Positions 1 through 6,553 of a stretch of 10,841 bases of DNA are shown here, in pieces. The notes beneath the pieces were generated by a model. It saw only the letters and a program-made list of their open reading frames with translations, was not told the DNA's origin and did no database searches. The position numbers were made by a program, and so were the translations under genes. The stretch spans positions 1 to 10,841 of the forward strand of contig CAYMKJ010000269.1 of NCBI GenBank assembly GCA_964391025.1. Reading direction: 5' to 3'. Source of the stretch: SHZI01 sp964391025 (lineage in GTDB: Bacteria > Pseudomonadota > Gammaproteobacteria > Steroidobacterales > GCA-2729495). How positions within the stretch are numbered: the first letter of the stretch is position 1; every line of letters starts with the position of its first letter.

Positions 1-309
1 ATCGCGGGTGTCGTTGTAGTTCTCGGCGCCGATATGGAGGACGTCGTCCACCTCCAGCAGGAGGCCGAAGCCGTTGACGGGCTTTGGCGCCACGGTGAGT
101 CTTCCCCGCAGTGTGCTGGCCCAGGCTTCCTTCGCAAATAAATCCTCGTCCACCGCTTCGAAGCGATAGCGGAAGCCGAGGTTCACGGTGCTTGCCTTGA
201 CGGAAGACACCAGCTGGTCGGTCAGGGTTTCGGCCTGCGCGCCGGATGCGGCCACCAGGAGCGTGGTGGCAGTAAGGAACAGGGGGATTGCCGGTCTTGA
301 GTTGCGCAT
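1..309 (-). CDS. Secreted, probably outer-membrane beta-barrel protein, N-terminal part (3' end outside window)
   Basis: An open frame runs from an ATG at 309 leftwards off the window edge, giving the first 103 residues. Residues 1-26 form a typical Sec signal peptide: a basic start (MRNSR), a hydrophobic core rich in Leu, Thr and Ala, and an AQA cleavage motif before ETLTDQ. The mature part has the alternating aromatic/charged pattern LGFRYRFEAVDED followed by ASTLRGRLTVAP. I know this pattern from porin-like or alginate-export-like outer-membrane barrels of proteobacteria, in which the first strands read like FRYRYE...ASTLRTRLTY. The exact family and substrate cannot be given because only the first strands are present. 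It diverges from nirK. No good Shine-Dalgarno precedes the ATG; an 11-base tandem duplication sits directly in front of it instead. I am confident it is a real exported protein and less sure of the barrel assignment. Confidence 0.75.
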   Translation of the reverse strand, partial: MRNSRPAIPLFLTATTLLVAASGAQAETLTDQLVSSVKASTVNLGFRYRFEAVDEDLFAKEAWASTLRGRLTVAPKPVNGFGLLLEVDDVLHIGAENYNDTRD

Positions 310-310
310 A

Positions 311-332
311 TCAGTATCAGGTCAGTATCAGG
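311..332. repeat. Perfect 11-bp tandem duplication in the leader of the barrel-protein gene
   Basis: The unit TCAGTATCAGG occurs twice head to tail (311-321 and 322-332) with no mismatch, two bases before the start codon of the minus-strand gene. On the transcript it occupies the place of the ribosome binding site, and no purine-rich SD is visible there. Confidence 0.8.
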
Positions 333-530
333 CGGCAGACGGCTTCCGGATGTGTCCCAATTCTTGCCCATACTGGCATGGAGCCAACGTGATCGATCTA
401 GGGAGAACCACGGATAGAGCGACGAGAGTGGATCTGGTGCAATGTCATGCGGCGGCCCTTGGGCTCCGGCCCCGTTCGCCGCGTGTAACCACCGGTGTGC
501 CGTTACTCACTCTTGCGAGAGCCCCGAAAC
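333..530. promoter_or_regulatory. Divergent intergenic region between the barrel-protein gene and nirK
   Basis: This spacer must hold the promoters for the leftward barrel gene and the rightward nirK operon. I see no convincing FNR/NNR box (TTGAT-N4-ATCAA) and no clear NsrR-like palindrome. Short symmetries are present: TGCC-N6-GGCA at 364-377 and the 8-base palindrome GATCGATC at 391-398. Either could be an operator or chance. A weak SD-like purine stretch (GCGAGAG, about 515-521) precedes the nirK ATG at 531. The regulator cannot be named from this sequence. Confidence 0.35.
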
Positions 531-2030
531 ATGAATCGGCTGTTCAACCGCGGTCTTGTCTCCGTGCTTGTGCTCCTTTCAACAGCCTGTGCTCCCAGGC
601 CGGAGGTGACCCCACCGGTGGCCACAACGACCGGGGGTTCGGTAAGGGGCGATTTTGGCCCGCCACAGGGGGAGCCGGTGCAGGCAATTCTGACGAGCCC
701 ACCGGCCGTTCCGCCCCCCACCAATCGCAAGCAGCCGGCCAAAGTGATTGTCGACCTCGAGGTGCGGGAGGTCACGAAGGAGATCGCGGATGGTGTGACT
801 TACACCTTCTGGACGTTCGGCGGTACCGTTCCCGGCAGCTTTATCCGCGTCCGGCAGGGCGATACGGTGGAGTTCCATCTCAAGAATCATCCGTCGAGCA
901 AGATGCCGCACAACATCGACCTGCATGGCGTTACCGGGCCCGGTGGCGGCGCCGCATCGAGCTTCACTGCCCCCGGACACGCCTCACAATTCACCTTCAA
1001 GGCGTTGAACCAGGGCATCTATGTCTATCACTGCGCCACGGCGCCCGTGGGCATGCACGTGGCCAACGGCATGTATGGACTGATGCTGGTGGAGCCGCCC
1101 GATGGTCTTCCGCCAGTCGATCACGAGTACTACGTGATGCAGGGTGACTTCTACACCGTGGGCAAGTATCGCGAGAAGGGCAATCAGCCCTTCGATATGC
1201 AACGCGCAATCGATGAACGCCCAACCTATGTGTTGTTCAACGGCGCAGAGTCGTCAATGACCGGGCCAAAGTCGCTCAAGGCGAAGACTGGCGAGACAGT
1301 GCGCTTGTTCGTTGGCAACGGCGGACCCAACCTCGTATCGAGCTTTCATGTGATCGGCGAGATTTTCGACAGGGTGCAGCCGGAGGGCGGCACCCATCCT
1401 CAGGAGAATGTCCAGACCACGCTGATTCCAGCGGGCGGTGCTGCCATAGTCGAGTTCCATCTCGAGGTTCCCGGCACTTACATTCTGGTTGATCACTCGA
1501 TCTTCCGTGCCTTCAACAAGGGCGCCCTGGCGATGCTCCAGGTTGAGGGCGAGCCCAACAAGGCCATCTACTCCGGCAAGGAAGTCGATGAGACCTATCT
1601 CGGCGGTGCGCTGGTGAGCATGGAGCCGGTGGTCGCCGCGGCGGCTGCCCAGGCTTCGGGCACGCTCAGCAAGCAGCAGCAGATAGAGGCAGGCAGCATC
1701 CTGTACAAGGGCACGTGCTCCGTGTGCCATCAGGATAGCGGCCAGGGCCTGGCGAATGTATTCCCGCCGCTGGCGGGCGCGGATTTCCTGAAAGCCGATC
1801 CGCGGCGCGCCATTGGCATCGTCCTGAACGGCCTGAACGGCCCGGTTACCGTCAACGGCACGGCCTATAACTCTGTGATGCCGCCCATGAGCCAGCTCAA
1901 CGATGACGAGATTGCAAACATCCTCACCTACGTGACGAACAGCTGGGGCAACAGCGGCAACGCGATCAGCTCCGCGCAGGTGAAGCAGGCCCGCGGGGCG
2001 ACCAGCCGCACCCAGGGCGCAGCACGCTGA
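531..2030 (+). CDS. nirK: Copper-containing nitrite reductase (AniA-like, class II) fused to a C-terminal cytochrome c domain; lipoprotein
   Basis: This enzyme reduces nitrite to nitric oxide in denitrification, in the periplasm and probably anchored to a membrane. I chose the ATG at 531 because it begins a lipoprotein signal with lipobox LSTAC (Cys20); a GTG at 495 would add 12 residues that spoil it. The 499-residue product has two cupredoxin domains (about 70-200 and 225-345). Type 1 copper ligands appear as His127, Cys168, His176 and Met181. Type 2 ligands appear as His132, His167 and His322. Catalytic Asp130 and His273 are present. YHCATAPVGMH and SFHVIGEIFD are nearly those of Neisseria AniA. 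After an Ala-rich linker (about 366-380) comes a class I cytochrome c domain with heme motif CSVCH (396-400) and a distal Met at 450 or 453. Such NirK-cytochrome c fusions are known, for example in Ralstonia pickettii. It overlaps nirV by one base. Confidence 0.95.
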   Translation: MNRLFNRGLVSVLVLLSTACAPRPEVTPPVATTTGGSVRGDFGPPQGEPVQAILTSPPAVPPPTNRKQPAKVIVDLEVREVTKEIADGVTYTFWTFGGTVPGSFIRVRQGDTVEFHLKNHPSSKMPHNIDLHGVTGPGGGAASSFTAPGHASQFTFKALNQGIYVYHCATAPVGMHVANGMYGLMLVEPPDGLPPVDHEYYVMQGDFYTVGKYREKGNQPFDMQRAIDERPTYVLFNGAESSMTGPKSLKAKTGETVRLFVGNGGPNLVSSFHVIGEIFDRVQPEGGTHPQENVQTTLIPAGGAAIVEFHLEVPGTYILVDHSIFRAFNKGALAMLQVEGEPNKAIYSGKEVDETYLGGALVSMEPVVAAAAAQASGTLSKQQQIEAGSILYKGTCSVCHQDSGQGLANVFPPLAGADFLKADPRRAIGIVLNGLNGPVTVNGTAYNSVMPPMSQLNDDEIANILTYVTNSWGNSGNAISSAQVKQARGATSRTQGAAR

Positions 2031-2827
2031 TGCGAAGGCCGGGCATCATCGCCCTGGCGGCGGTGCTTGTCCTTGGTAGCCGCGGCGAGGCGTGGGCAGT
2101 AAAACCCTCGCTGCAGGTTACCGTGGCCGGCGGTTACTTCCGTACCGTGCTGGCAGCCGCTCCCGGGCAGGATATGGTCCGGGTCGCGAGCTTTCGCCTG
2201 GACGAGACACCGGTTACCAACGCGCAATTCAGCGCATTCCTGCGCGAGCAGCCCCAGTGGCGCCGTGATCGGGTAGCCCGCTTGTTTGCCGATCCTGAGT
2301 ATCTCTCCCACTGGTCAAAGGCAGACCAGGCTGACGCGGCGCTCGCCGATCAGCCGGCCACCCGGGTCAGCTGGTTCGCCGCCAGCGCCTACTGCGAGGC
2401 CCAGGGCGGCCGATTGCCCACCTGGTATGAATGGGAATACGTCGCCGCTGCCAGTGAGACTGCACGGGATGCCCGCAGCGATCCGGCCTGGACACAACGC
2501 ATACTGGCCTGGTACGGACAGCCTGCCACAGCCGGCCTGCCCTCCGTGGGCAAGACTCCCGCAAACATTTATGGCGCCAGGGATCTGCACGGCGTGGTCT
2601 GGGAATGGGTCGAGGATTTCAACAGTATTCTCGTTGCCGGAGACAGCCGTGAGCAGGGCGATCCCGATATCCTCAGGTTCTGCGGTGCCGGGGCGCTGAC
2701 GATGCAGGACAAGGACAACTACGCCATCCTGATGCGCATCGCCATGCTCTCCAGTCTGGAGGGTCGCTATACCACCACATCCATGGGCTTTCGCTGCGTA
2801 AGCGACCTGAAGAGCGCGAAGCCATGA
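2030..2827 (+). CDS. nirV: NirV-like secreted protein with formylglycine-generating enzyme (SUMF1) fold
   Basis: The protein has 265 residues. Residues 1-23 are a signal peptide ending AWA, so it should act in the periplasm. The rest is one SUMF1/FGE-type domain: FRLDETPVTNAQF (55-67), RVSWFAASAYCEAQGGRLPTW (112-132), VVWEWVEDF (189-197) and the closing GFRC (253-256). True formylglycine-generating enzymes bind copper with two nearby cysteines in a C-x4-C segment before GFRC. Here that region has only Cys218 (FCGAGAL), with no partner at the expected place, so sulfatase-activating activity is unlikely. NirV proteins commonly follow nirK in denitrifiers and their role is unsettled; a part in NirK maturation is inference from linkage. 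The start codon overlaps the nirK stop (TGATG) and the 3' end overlaps the SCO gene (ATGA), implying translational coupling. Family assignment is firm; function is open. Confidence 0.8.
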   Translation: MRRPGIIALAAVLVLGSRGEAWAVKPSLQVTVAGGYFRTVLAAAPGQDMVRVASFRLDETPVTNAQFSAFLREQPQWRRDRVARLFADPEYLSHWSKADQADAALADQPATRVSWFAASAYCEAQGGRLPTWYEWEYVAAASETARDARSDPAWTQRILAWYGQPATAGLPSVGKTPANIYGARDLHGVVWEWVEDFNSILVAGDSREQGDPDILRFCGAGALTMQDKDNYAILMRIAMLSSLEGRYTTTSMGFRCVSDLKSAKP

Positions 2828-3387
2828 GATTTGGCAGCGCACTGATGGTGCTAAGCCTGCTGCTGGCAGTTTCTGGCGTCGAGGCTGCCACACCGGGGGA
2901 CTCGCTCTATCAACTCGACATTGCGCTGACCAGTCAGGGTAATCGGCCAAGCAAGCTGGATCTCTACCGGGGGCAGCCCACCCTCGTCACGATGTTCTAC
3001 GGCAACTGTTCCAACGTGTGCCCGATGCTGATCGAGAGGCTGAAGAGCGCAGAGGCATTGCTGGACGCAGACGAGCGAGACCGCCTGCGGGTTCTACTGG
3101 TATCGATCGATCCCGACCGGGACACGCCAGCAGCACTGGCCGTGATCGCCAGGGACCATAACGTTGACCTGGCGCGCTGGACGCTGGCGCGCGCCGACGC
3201 CGCCGATGTGCGCAAGCTCGCTGCCGTCCTGAACGTCCAGTATCGTCAGTTACCGGTTGGCGATTACAACCACTCGACGGTGATCACCCTGCTGGACCCC
3301 GAAGGGCGCAGGGTGGCGACCACGTCGCAACTGGGAGGCGCGGATCTGGAGTTTCAGCAGGCCATCAGGCACGTGCTCTCGAAGTAG
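2824..3387 (+). CDS. SCO1/SenC family periplasmic copper chaperone or thiol-disulfide protein
   Basis: This 187-residue protein has a signal peptide (residues 1-21, cleavage near VEA-A) followed by a thioredoxin-like SCO domain. The copper-binding motif CxxxC is present as C62-SNV-C66-P after FYGN. The family motif VSIDPDRDTP lies at 94-102, and the conserved copper-ligand histidine is His150 in YNHSTVI. SCO proteins deliver copper to cytochrome c oxidase CuA or keep target cysteines reduced. Here the gene is the third member of the nirK-nirV unit, its ATG overlapping the nirV stop by four bases. I infer that it helps load copper into NirK or keeps its sites reduced. No CuA oxidase gene lies nearby. 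The family is certain; the NirK client is inference. Confidence 0.9.
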   Translation: MRFGSALMVLSLLLAVSGVEAATPGDSLYQLDIALTSQGNRPSKLDLYRGQPTLVTMFYGNCSNVCPMLIERLKSAEALLDADERDRLRVLLVSIDPDRDTPAALAVIARDHNVDLARWTLARADAADVRKLAAVLNVQYRQLPVGDYNHSTVITLLDPEGRRVATTSQLGGADLEFQQAIRHVLSK

Positions 3388-3389
3388 CA

Positions 3390-3407
3390 GCGGGTCGTGA
3401 GCCCCGC
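3390..3407 (+). terminator. Weak hairpin just after the SCO gene
   Basis: GCGGG (3390-3394) and CCCGC (3403-3407) can pair around an 8-base loop, two bases after the stop codon. There is no T-run behind it, so it is at best a weak or Rho-assisted end for the nirK operon. The remaining bases up to 3494 hold nothing else I can name. Confidence 0.2.
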
Positions 3408-3494
3408 ACAGCAAGACACCGCCACGCGAAAAACCACCTGGCGGGCAAACGCCTGTGCGAACATTGCCGGGACTCAGTCGATCGCGGGACGCGC

Positions 3495-4478
3495 ATGACC
3501 ACCCACGAAAAGAACACCTTCTTCGCCACCTACGACTGGGCCAGGAGCTGGCAGGACCTGCCCTGGGCTCACGGCGAGCCCACCCTGTTCCTTGCCGAGA
3601 TCTGCCAGCGGCGCAAGCCTGGCCGCGCGCTCGACATCGGCTGTGGCGCCGGCACGGACTCGGTGTACCTGGCGAAAAAGGGCTGGGACGTCACCTCCCT
3701 CGACTTCATGCCGAAGGCGCTGGAATACACCCAGAGCCGGGCGAAGGAGGCGGGCGTTTCGGTCCGGCCCGTGGAGGCGGACATCACCGAATGGGTCACG
3801 CCGGAACCCTTCGATCTGGTGCTCGACCACGGCCTGCTGCACAACATGGACCCCGTCCGCTATCCGGCCTATCGGGAACGCGTGCTGAGGGCCATCGCCG
3901 ACGACGGCGACTTCGTTCTGCTCCACTGGCATCCCCGCTATCCGGGTCAGCCCAGCGGCCGGATGGGCCCGTTGCGCGCCAGCCGGGAGGACATCCTTAA
4001 GTTCTTCGCGCCCGACCTCCAGGAACGCTTTTTTGCCCGGGAAGAATTCGAGGACCTGCCTGACCTCGTGGGTGGCGGAATGTCCCAGGCCTACTACTGG
4101 TTCCGGCGCAATCGTGCCCATTCGCAGCCCCAGGCACTGATCGACCAGGTGCGGGCCACGTTCCGGCGCAACAAGGTCGACGTGGATCCCGTCCTGGCCG
4201 CGGCCGGCAGCGCGCCGGTGAAGGCGAAAGTAGCGGCGACCGACCTGCTGGCCAGGCTGGTTGGCCCTGGCCGCTTCGGCATCTCGCACTCGCTGGTGAG
4301 TCCCGGGGCGGCGGACGCGCTGCTGAAGAGCTGGTCGGAGCGCGCCGGACAAAATCCGCGCCAGGTCGCGAATCTCTTCACGCTGTTCACGTCGAGCGAG
4401 TACGGCGACATCTGTGGCGCCGTGCCGAAATGCGGGCAGTGCGAAGTGCACACCTGCAAGCGCCTGCGCTATCGGTAG
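3495..4478 (+). CDS. Class I SAM-dependent methyltransferase with a C-terminal four-cysteine motif
   Basis: The 327-residue protein begins at ATG 3495 with only a weak upstream GGGAC. Residues 1-200 are a Rossmann-type methyltransferase. The SAM-binding loop is ALDIGCGAGTDS (45-56), the acidic end of strand 2 is SLDFM (68-72), and the motif IV region is FDLVLDHGLLHNMD (106-119). The general look is that of thiol/tellurite-type small-molecule methyltransferases, but the substrate is unknown. Residues 200-327 are an extra domain I do not recognise. It ends in Cys307-x5-Cys313-x2-Cys316-x4-Cys321 with the local text GDICGAVPKCGQC. This resembles the 4Fe-4S loop of endonuclease III/MutY (C-x6-C-x2-C-x5-C) with two spacings one residue shorter, so it may bind an Fe-S cluster or zinc. 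The basic tail KRLRYR follows, and the stop codon lies inside a REP-like palindrome. It is probably a separate transcription unit from nirK. Confidence 0.85.
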   Translation: MTTHEKNTFFATYDWARSWQDLPWAHGEPTLFLAEICQRRKPGRALDIGCGAGTDSVYLAKKGWDVTSLDFMPKALEYTQSRAKEAGVSVRPVEADITEWVTPEPFDLVLDHGLLHNMDPVRYPAYRERVLRAIADDGDFVLLHWHPRYPGQPSGRMGPLRASREDILKFFAPDLQERFFAREEFEDLPDLVGGGMSQAYYWFRRNRAHSQPQALIDQVRATFRRNKVDVDPVLAAAGSAPVKAKVAATDLLARLVGPGRFGISHSLVSPGAADALLKSWSERAGQNPRQVANLFTLFTSSEYGDICGAVPKCGQCEVHTCKRLRYR

Positions 4479-4510
4479 GAGCGGCTGTAGGAGCGCCTTT
4501 AGGCGCGACC
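4475..4510. repeat. REP-like palindromic element with a partial extra copy
   Basis: The full unit at 4487-4510 is GTAGGA, then a perfect 6-bp stem GCGCCT / AGGCGC with a TT loop (4493-4506), then GACC. A partial copy, GTAGGAGCGGCT, sits directly before it (4475-4486). The TAG of this partial copy is the stop codon of the methyltransferase. The same architecture recurs at 8615-8638. GTAGGAGCG-type REPs are common in Pseudomonas and Xanthomonas relatives. Confidence 0.8.
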
Positions 4511-4687
4511 AGCCTCGATGCTGGCCAGGTCCTGGTCCCGGTAGCCTTGCTCGATGCGGGTTCGCAATCCCTCGAAGGCCGTCTCAGCGGTCGCCATTCC
4601 CGGCAGGATCGTGCTCAGCAGCAACACCAGTGATCCAGCTACCGGGAATTGGCGAAGTCACTGTGCTGGACGAATAAGTAGTTTCAC
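4499..4687 (-). pseudogene. Decayed remnant of a secreted-protein gene (internal stop, cut by the REP element)
   Basis: On the minus strand a frame starts at GTG 4687 (MKLLIRPAQ), meets an in-frame TGA at 4660-4658, and continues LRQFPVAGSLVLLLSTILPG then MATAETAFEGL. It ends at a TAA (4501-4499) formed by the loop of the REP palindrome. Ignoring the TGA, the first 36 residues or so read as a good signal peptide: basic N-terminus, Leu-rich core and ATA cleavage site before ETAF. Only about 26 mature residues follow. An AAGGGA lies close upstream of the GTG. The combination of internal stop and abrupt end suggests the 5' piece of a dead gene. The protein family is not identifiable, and a chance signal-like ORF is the alternative. 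Confidence 0.4.
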
Positions 4688-4792
4688 GGATCCCTTGAGC
4701 AGCGGTTTATGACCCCCGGTGGGGCACCAGTCAGCCCGGAACGCGCTAGCATTGGGGGCGTATCAGCCGCCTGAATTCTCTGGAGCACGAGC
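4688..4792 (+). promoter_or_regulatory. Leader of the Rieske oxygenase gene
   Basis: This stretch separates the gene remnant from the Rieske gene. A good SD, TGGAG at 4781-4785, stands 7 bases before the ATG at 4793. I see no convincing -35/-10 pair. CCCC-GGT-GGGG (4712-4722) is a short G/C palindrome of unknown meaning. Confidence 0.3.
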
Positions 4793-5935
4793 ATGTTCAT
4801 CAATTTCTGGTACCCCATCGGCCTCTCCTCTGAAGTTACCGGAGAGAAGCCTTTCCGGGCGCAGGTCTTCGGCCTGCCCTTCGTGGCGTTCAGGGACGAG
4901 GCGGGTGCGGCCCGCGTGGTCTCCGACACCTGCGTGCACCGGGGCGGTGCCCTGCACAAGGGCTCGATCAAGGGCGGCAACGTGGTGTGCCCCTATCACG
5001 GCTGGGCCTACGGCGGTGACGGCAAGTGCACCAGGGTGCCGTCGCTGGGCGCTGACGGGAAGATTCCGGCCCGGGCCAAGGTGGACGCCTATCCCGTGCA
5101 GGAACGCTACGGCATCGTCTTTGCCTTCCTGGGCGACCTGCCCGAGGCCGAGCGGCCGCCGTTGTACGACGTGCCGGAGTACGGGCAGCCCGGGTGGAAG
5201 AGCCAGCTCTACGTGCTGAACCTGGGGGCGTACTACCAGCGGTCCATGGAAAATGGCATGGACCCCATCCACAACGAGTTCGTCCATCCGCTCCAGGGCA
5301 CACCGAAGATGTCCGCGGAACTCCAGCGCAACCAGACGCCCATGGAAGAAATCCCCTGGGGCAGCAAGTTCTTCCTGCCCTTCGGCGAGAAGCAGGAAAA
5401 CACCACGCTCGCCGGGGACCGGGTCGGTAGCCGGACCGGCGCCGCGGGCTCCTGGTACCAGGGCCCCAACCAGCTCGTGACCTGGATCGAATTGACGGCC
5501 ACCAACGCCTTCCACCAGTACCTTTTCGAGCAGCCCGTCGACGAGGGCCACACCCGGATCTTTTTCCTGAACCTGCGCAACTGGCTGATGGAGGAGAAGC
5601 ACGACCAGAGGGTCGAGGAGCTCACGCTGCGGATCGTCCACGAAGACATGGCGCTCCTTGAAAACCTGAACCCCATCCGCACGCCGGACACCAACAACAA
5701 GGAAATCCTGCTGCCGAGCGACCACGCCGTGTTTCGGTATCGGGAGCACTGCAAGGATTGGGAAAACCGCGGCTGGCGCATCGACATGAAGGCCCTGCGC
5801 GGCAAGCAGGGGGACGTGGCCTTCGCCATCCCGTGCCCGGCACGTCGGACGTCAGGGAACTGGGTGCTGGATACGGTGCCTCTGGTGCCGGGCCGCGCCA
5901 GCGCTACAGCGGCGCCGGCAATGCGTTCGGCCTGA
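4793..5935 (+). CDS. Rieske [2Fe-2S] non-heme iron oxygenase, alpha-subunit type
   Basis: The 380-residue protein has an N-terminal Rieske domain with cluster ligands in C47-V-H49 and C66-PY-H69 (TCVHRGG...CPYHGW). The catalytic domain has the mononuclear iron signature NGMDPIHNEFVH: Asp157 as the probable electron-transfer bridge, with His160 and His165 as ligands. The third ligand is probably Asp286 in VHEDMALLE. Length and layout fit the single-component Rieske oxygenases (vanillate demethylase, pheophorbide or carbazole oxygenase type), which hydroxylate or O-demethylate ring substrates using electrons from a separate reductase. No ferredoxin, reductase or beta subunit is encoded nearby, so the partner must be elsewhere and the substrate cannot be inferred. 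The last 15 or so residues after VPLVPG are Ala-rich and lie partly in the overlap with the convergent pilZ gene. No signal peptide; cytoplasmic. Confidence 0.9.
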   Translation: MFINFWYPIGLSSEVTGEKPFRAQVFGLPFVAFRDEAGAARVVSDTCVHRGGALHKGSIKGGNVVCPYHGWAYGGDGKCTRVPSLGADGKIPARAKVDAYPVQERYGIVFAFLGDLPEAERPPLYDVPEYGQPGWKSQLYVLNLGAYYQRSMENGMDPIHNEFVHPLQGTPKMSAELQRNQTPMEEIPWGSKFFLPFGEKQENTTLAGDRVGSRTGAAGSWYQGPNQLVTWIELTATNAFHQYLFEQPVDEGHTRIFFLNLRNWLMEEKHDQRVEELTLRIVHEDMALLENLNPIRTPDTNNKEILLPSDHAVFRYREHCKDWENRGWRIDMKALRGKQGDVAFAIPCPARRTSGNWVLDTVPLVPGRASATAAPAMRSA

Positions 5936-6245
5936 GCATCGGGCTTGCGAGGGTGAAGAGGGCGGAGAGCCCGCGCGGCCGGATCTGATCGAAGACCAGG
6001 CCGACCCCGTTCACCCCGACACGGGCAACCATGGCCTTGCAGGTCATCAGTCGGCTGGCCCCACCCGGTCTCGTGGCTTCGAATTGGACCACCGAGTAAA
6101 GCGGAAACGACTCGGGCGGGGCCTCAATGAATGCTCCGCTGATGCTGAGATCCGTCATCTGGGCCACCACTGACCCGGCCCAGCCGCGCCGCCGGACCAG
6201 CACTGTCAGCCCCAGATTCCGTCGTACTCCGCAGCGGTGTTCCAT
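5904..6245 (-). CDS. PilZ domain protein, predicted c-di-GMP receptor
   Basis: This 113-residue protein is essentially one PilZ domain. Both c-di-GMP-binding elements are intact: RxxxR at Arg4-Arg8 (HRCGVRR) and DxSxxG at Asp32-Ser34-Gly37 (TDLSISGAFI). Strands typical of the barrel follow (SVVQFEA, KAMVARVGVNGVGLVF). Stand-alone PilZ proteins pass a c-di-GMP signal to motility, pili or polysaccharide machinery, but nothing here identifies the partner. The start is well supported by AAGGAG 8 bases upstream. Its 3' end overlaps the convergent Rieske gene by 32 bases. A probably frameshifted small ORF runs into it from upstream. The C-terminal tail after GLVFD is short and Pro/Leu-rich. Confidence 0.85.
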   Translation of the reverse strand: MEHRCGVRRNLGLTVLVRRRGWAGSVVAQMTDLSISGAFIEAPPESFPLYSVVQFEATRPGGASRLMTCKAMVARVGVNGVGLVFDQIRPRGLSALFTLASPMLRPNALPAPL

Positions 6246-6417
6246 GCCTGACGCTCCTTCGGCGAGTCATCCTTGCCAACTCGCTGTCCGGAGATTTGCA
6301 CCTTTCGTGCCACCTCGATCACTTGCCGTACGGCCTGGAAATACAGGGGGTTCCGTGCGCCTGGAGTTCCCTGATGAGCCATTCACGGGCAGAGTCGTGG
6401 TGCCGGCGTGCCGACAT
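6206..6417 (-). pseudogene. Small ORF of about 70 codons, apparently frameshifted, overlapping the pilZ start
   Basis: From an ATG at 6417 the frame reads MSARRHHDSAREWLIRELQA and then runs out at a TGA (6321-6319). A shift of one base at the C5 run (G5 on the plus strand, 6346-6350) restores a protein-like frame, LYFQAVRQVIEVARKVQ, then GQRVGKDDSPKERQAW, ending at TGA 6208-6206 inside pilZ. With six C instead of five, the whole is a 70-residue, helix-rich, charged protein. The 212-base length equals 71 codons minus one base. The bacterium may carry a broken gene, or the run may be miscounted in the assembly. No SD is clear before the ATG, and the frame is open further upstream. The family is unknown. 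Coding status is inferred only from the amino-acid pattern. Confidence 0.35.
6254..6259 (-). promoter_or_regulatory. Ribosome binding site of the PilZ gene
   Basis: On the minus strand the sequence reads AAGGAG, 8 bases before the ATG at 6245. It fixes the pilZ start. It also lies inside the reading frame of the small upstream ORF. Confidence 0.75.
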
Positions 6418-6553
6418 GGTGCAACCGTCGAGTCGATTTGCATCGACTGACAGTGCTCGATGCAGCCGCGTAATTGTTCGGGAAGTACCCGATTTGCCTG
6501 CCAGAAAGGGCCCCGCCAGCGCAAGTAGTGTTCGCGGGCCCTGAAATAAAGGC
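6418..6553. other. Spacer upstream of the small ORF and HU gene, no assignable gene
   Basis: Both minus-strand frames are open through much of this stretch, but neither gives a recognisable protein. It probably holds the leftward promoter for the small ORF and pilZ. I cannot place that promoter. Confidence 0.3.

Noticed and set aside
495..530. Longer nirK start at GTG 495
   Set aside because: It would put 12 polar residues before the lipoprotein signal; ATG 531 gives a proper signal with lipobox.
333..530. FNR/NNR or NsrR site before nirK
   Set aside because: I looked for TTGAT-N4-ATCAA and ATGCAT-type palindromes and found no acceptable match.
3455..4000. Alternative plus-strand ORF over the methyltransferase start
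   Set aside because: It is Arg/Gly/His-rich shadow text in another frame of a clear methyltransferase.
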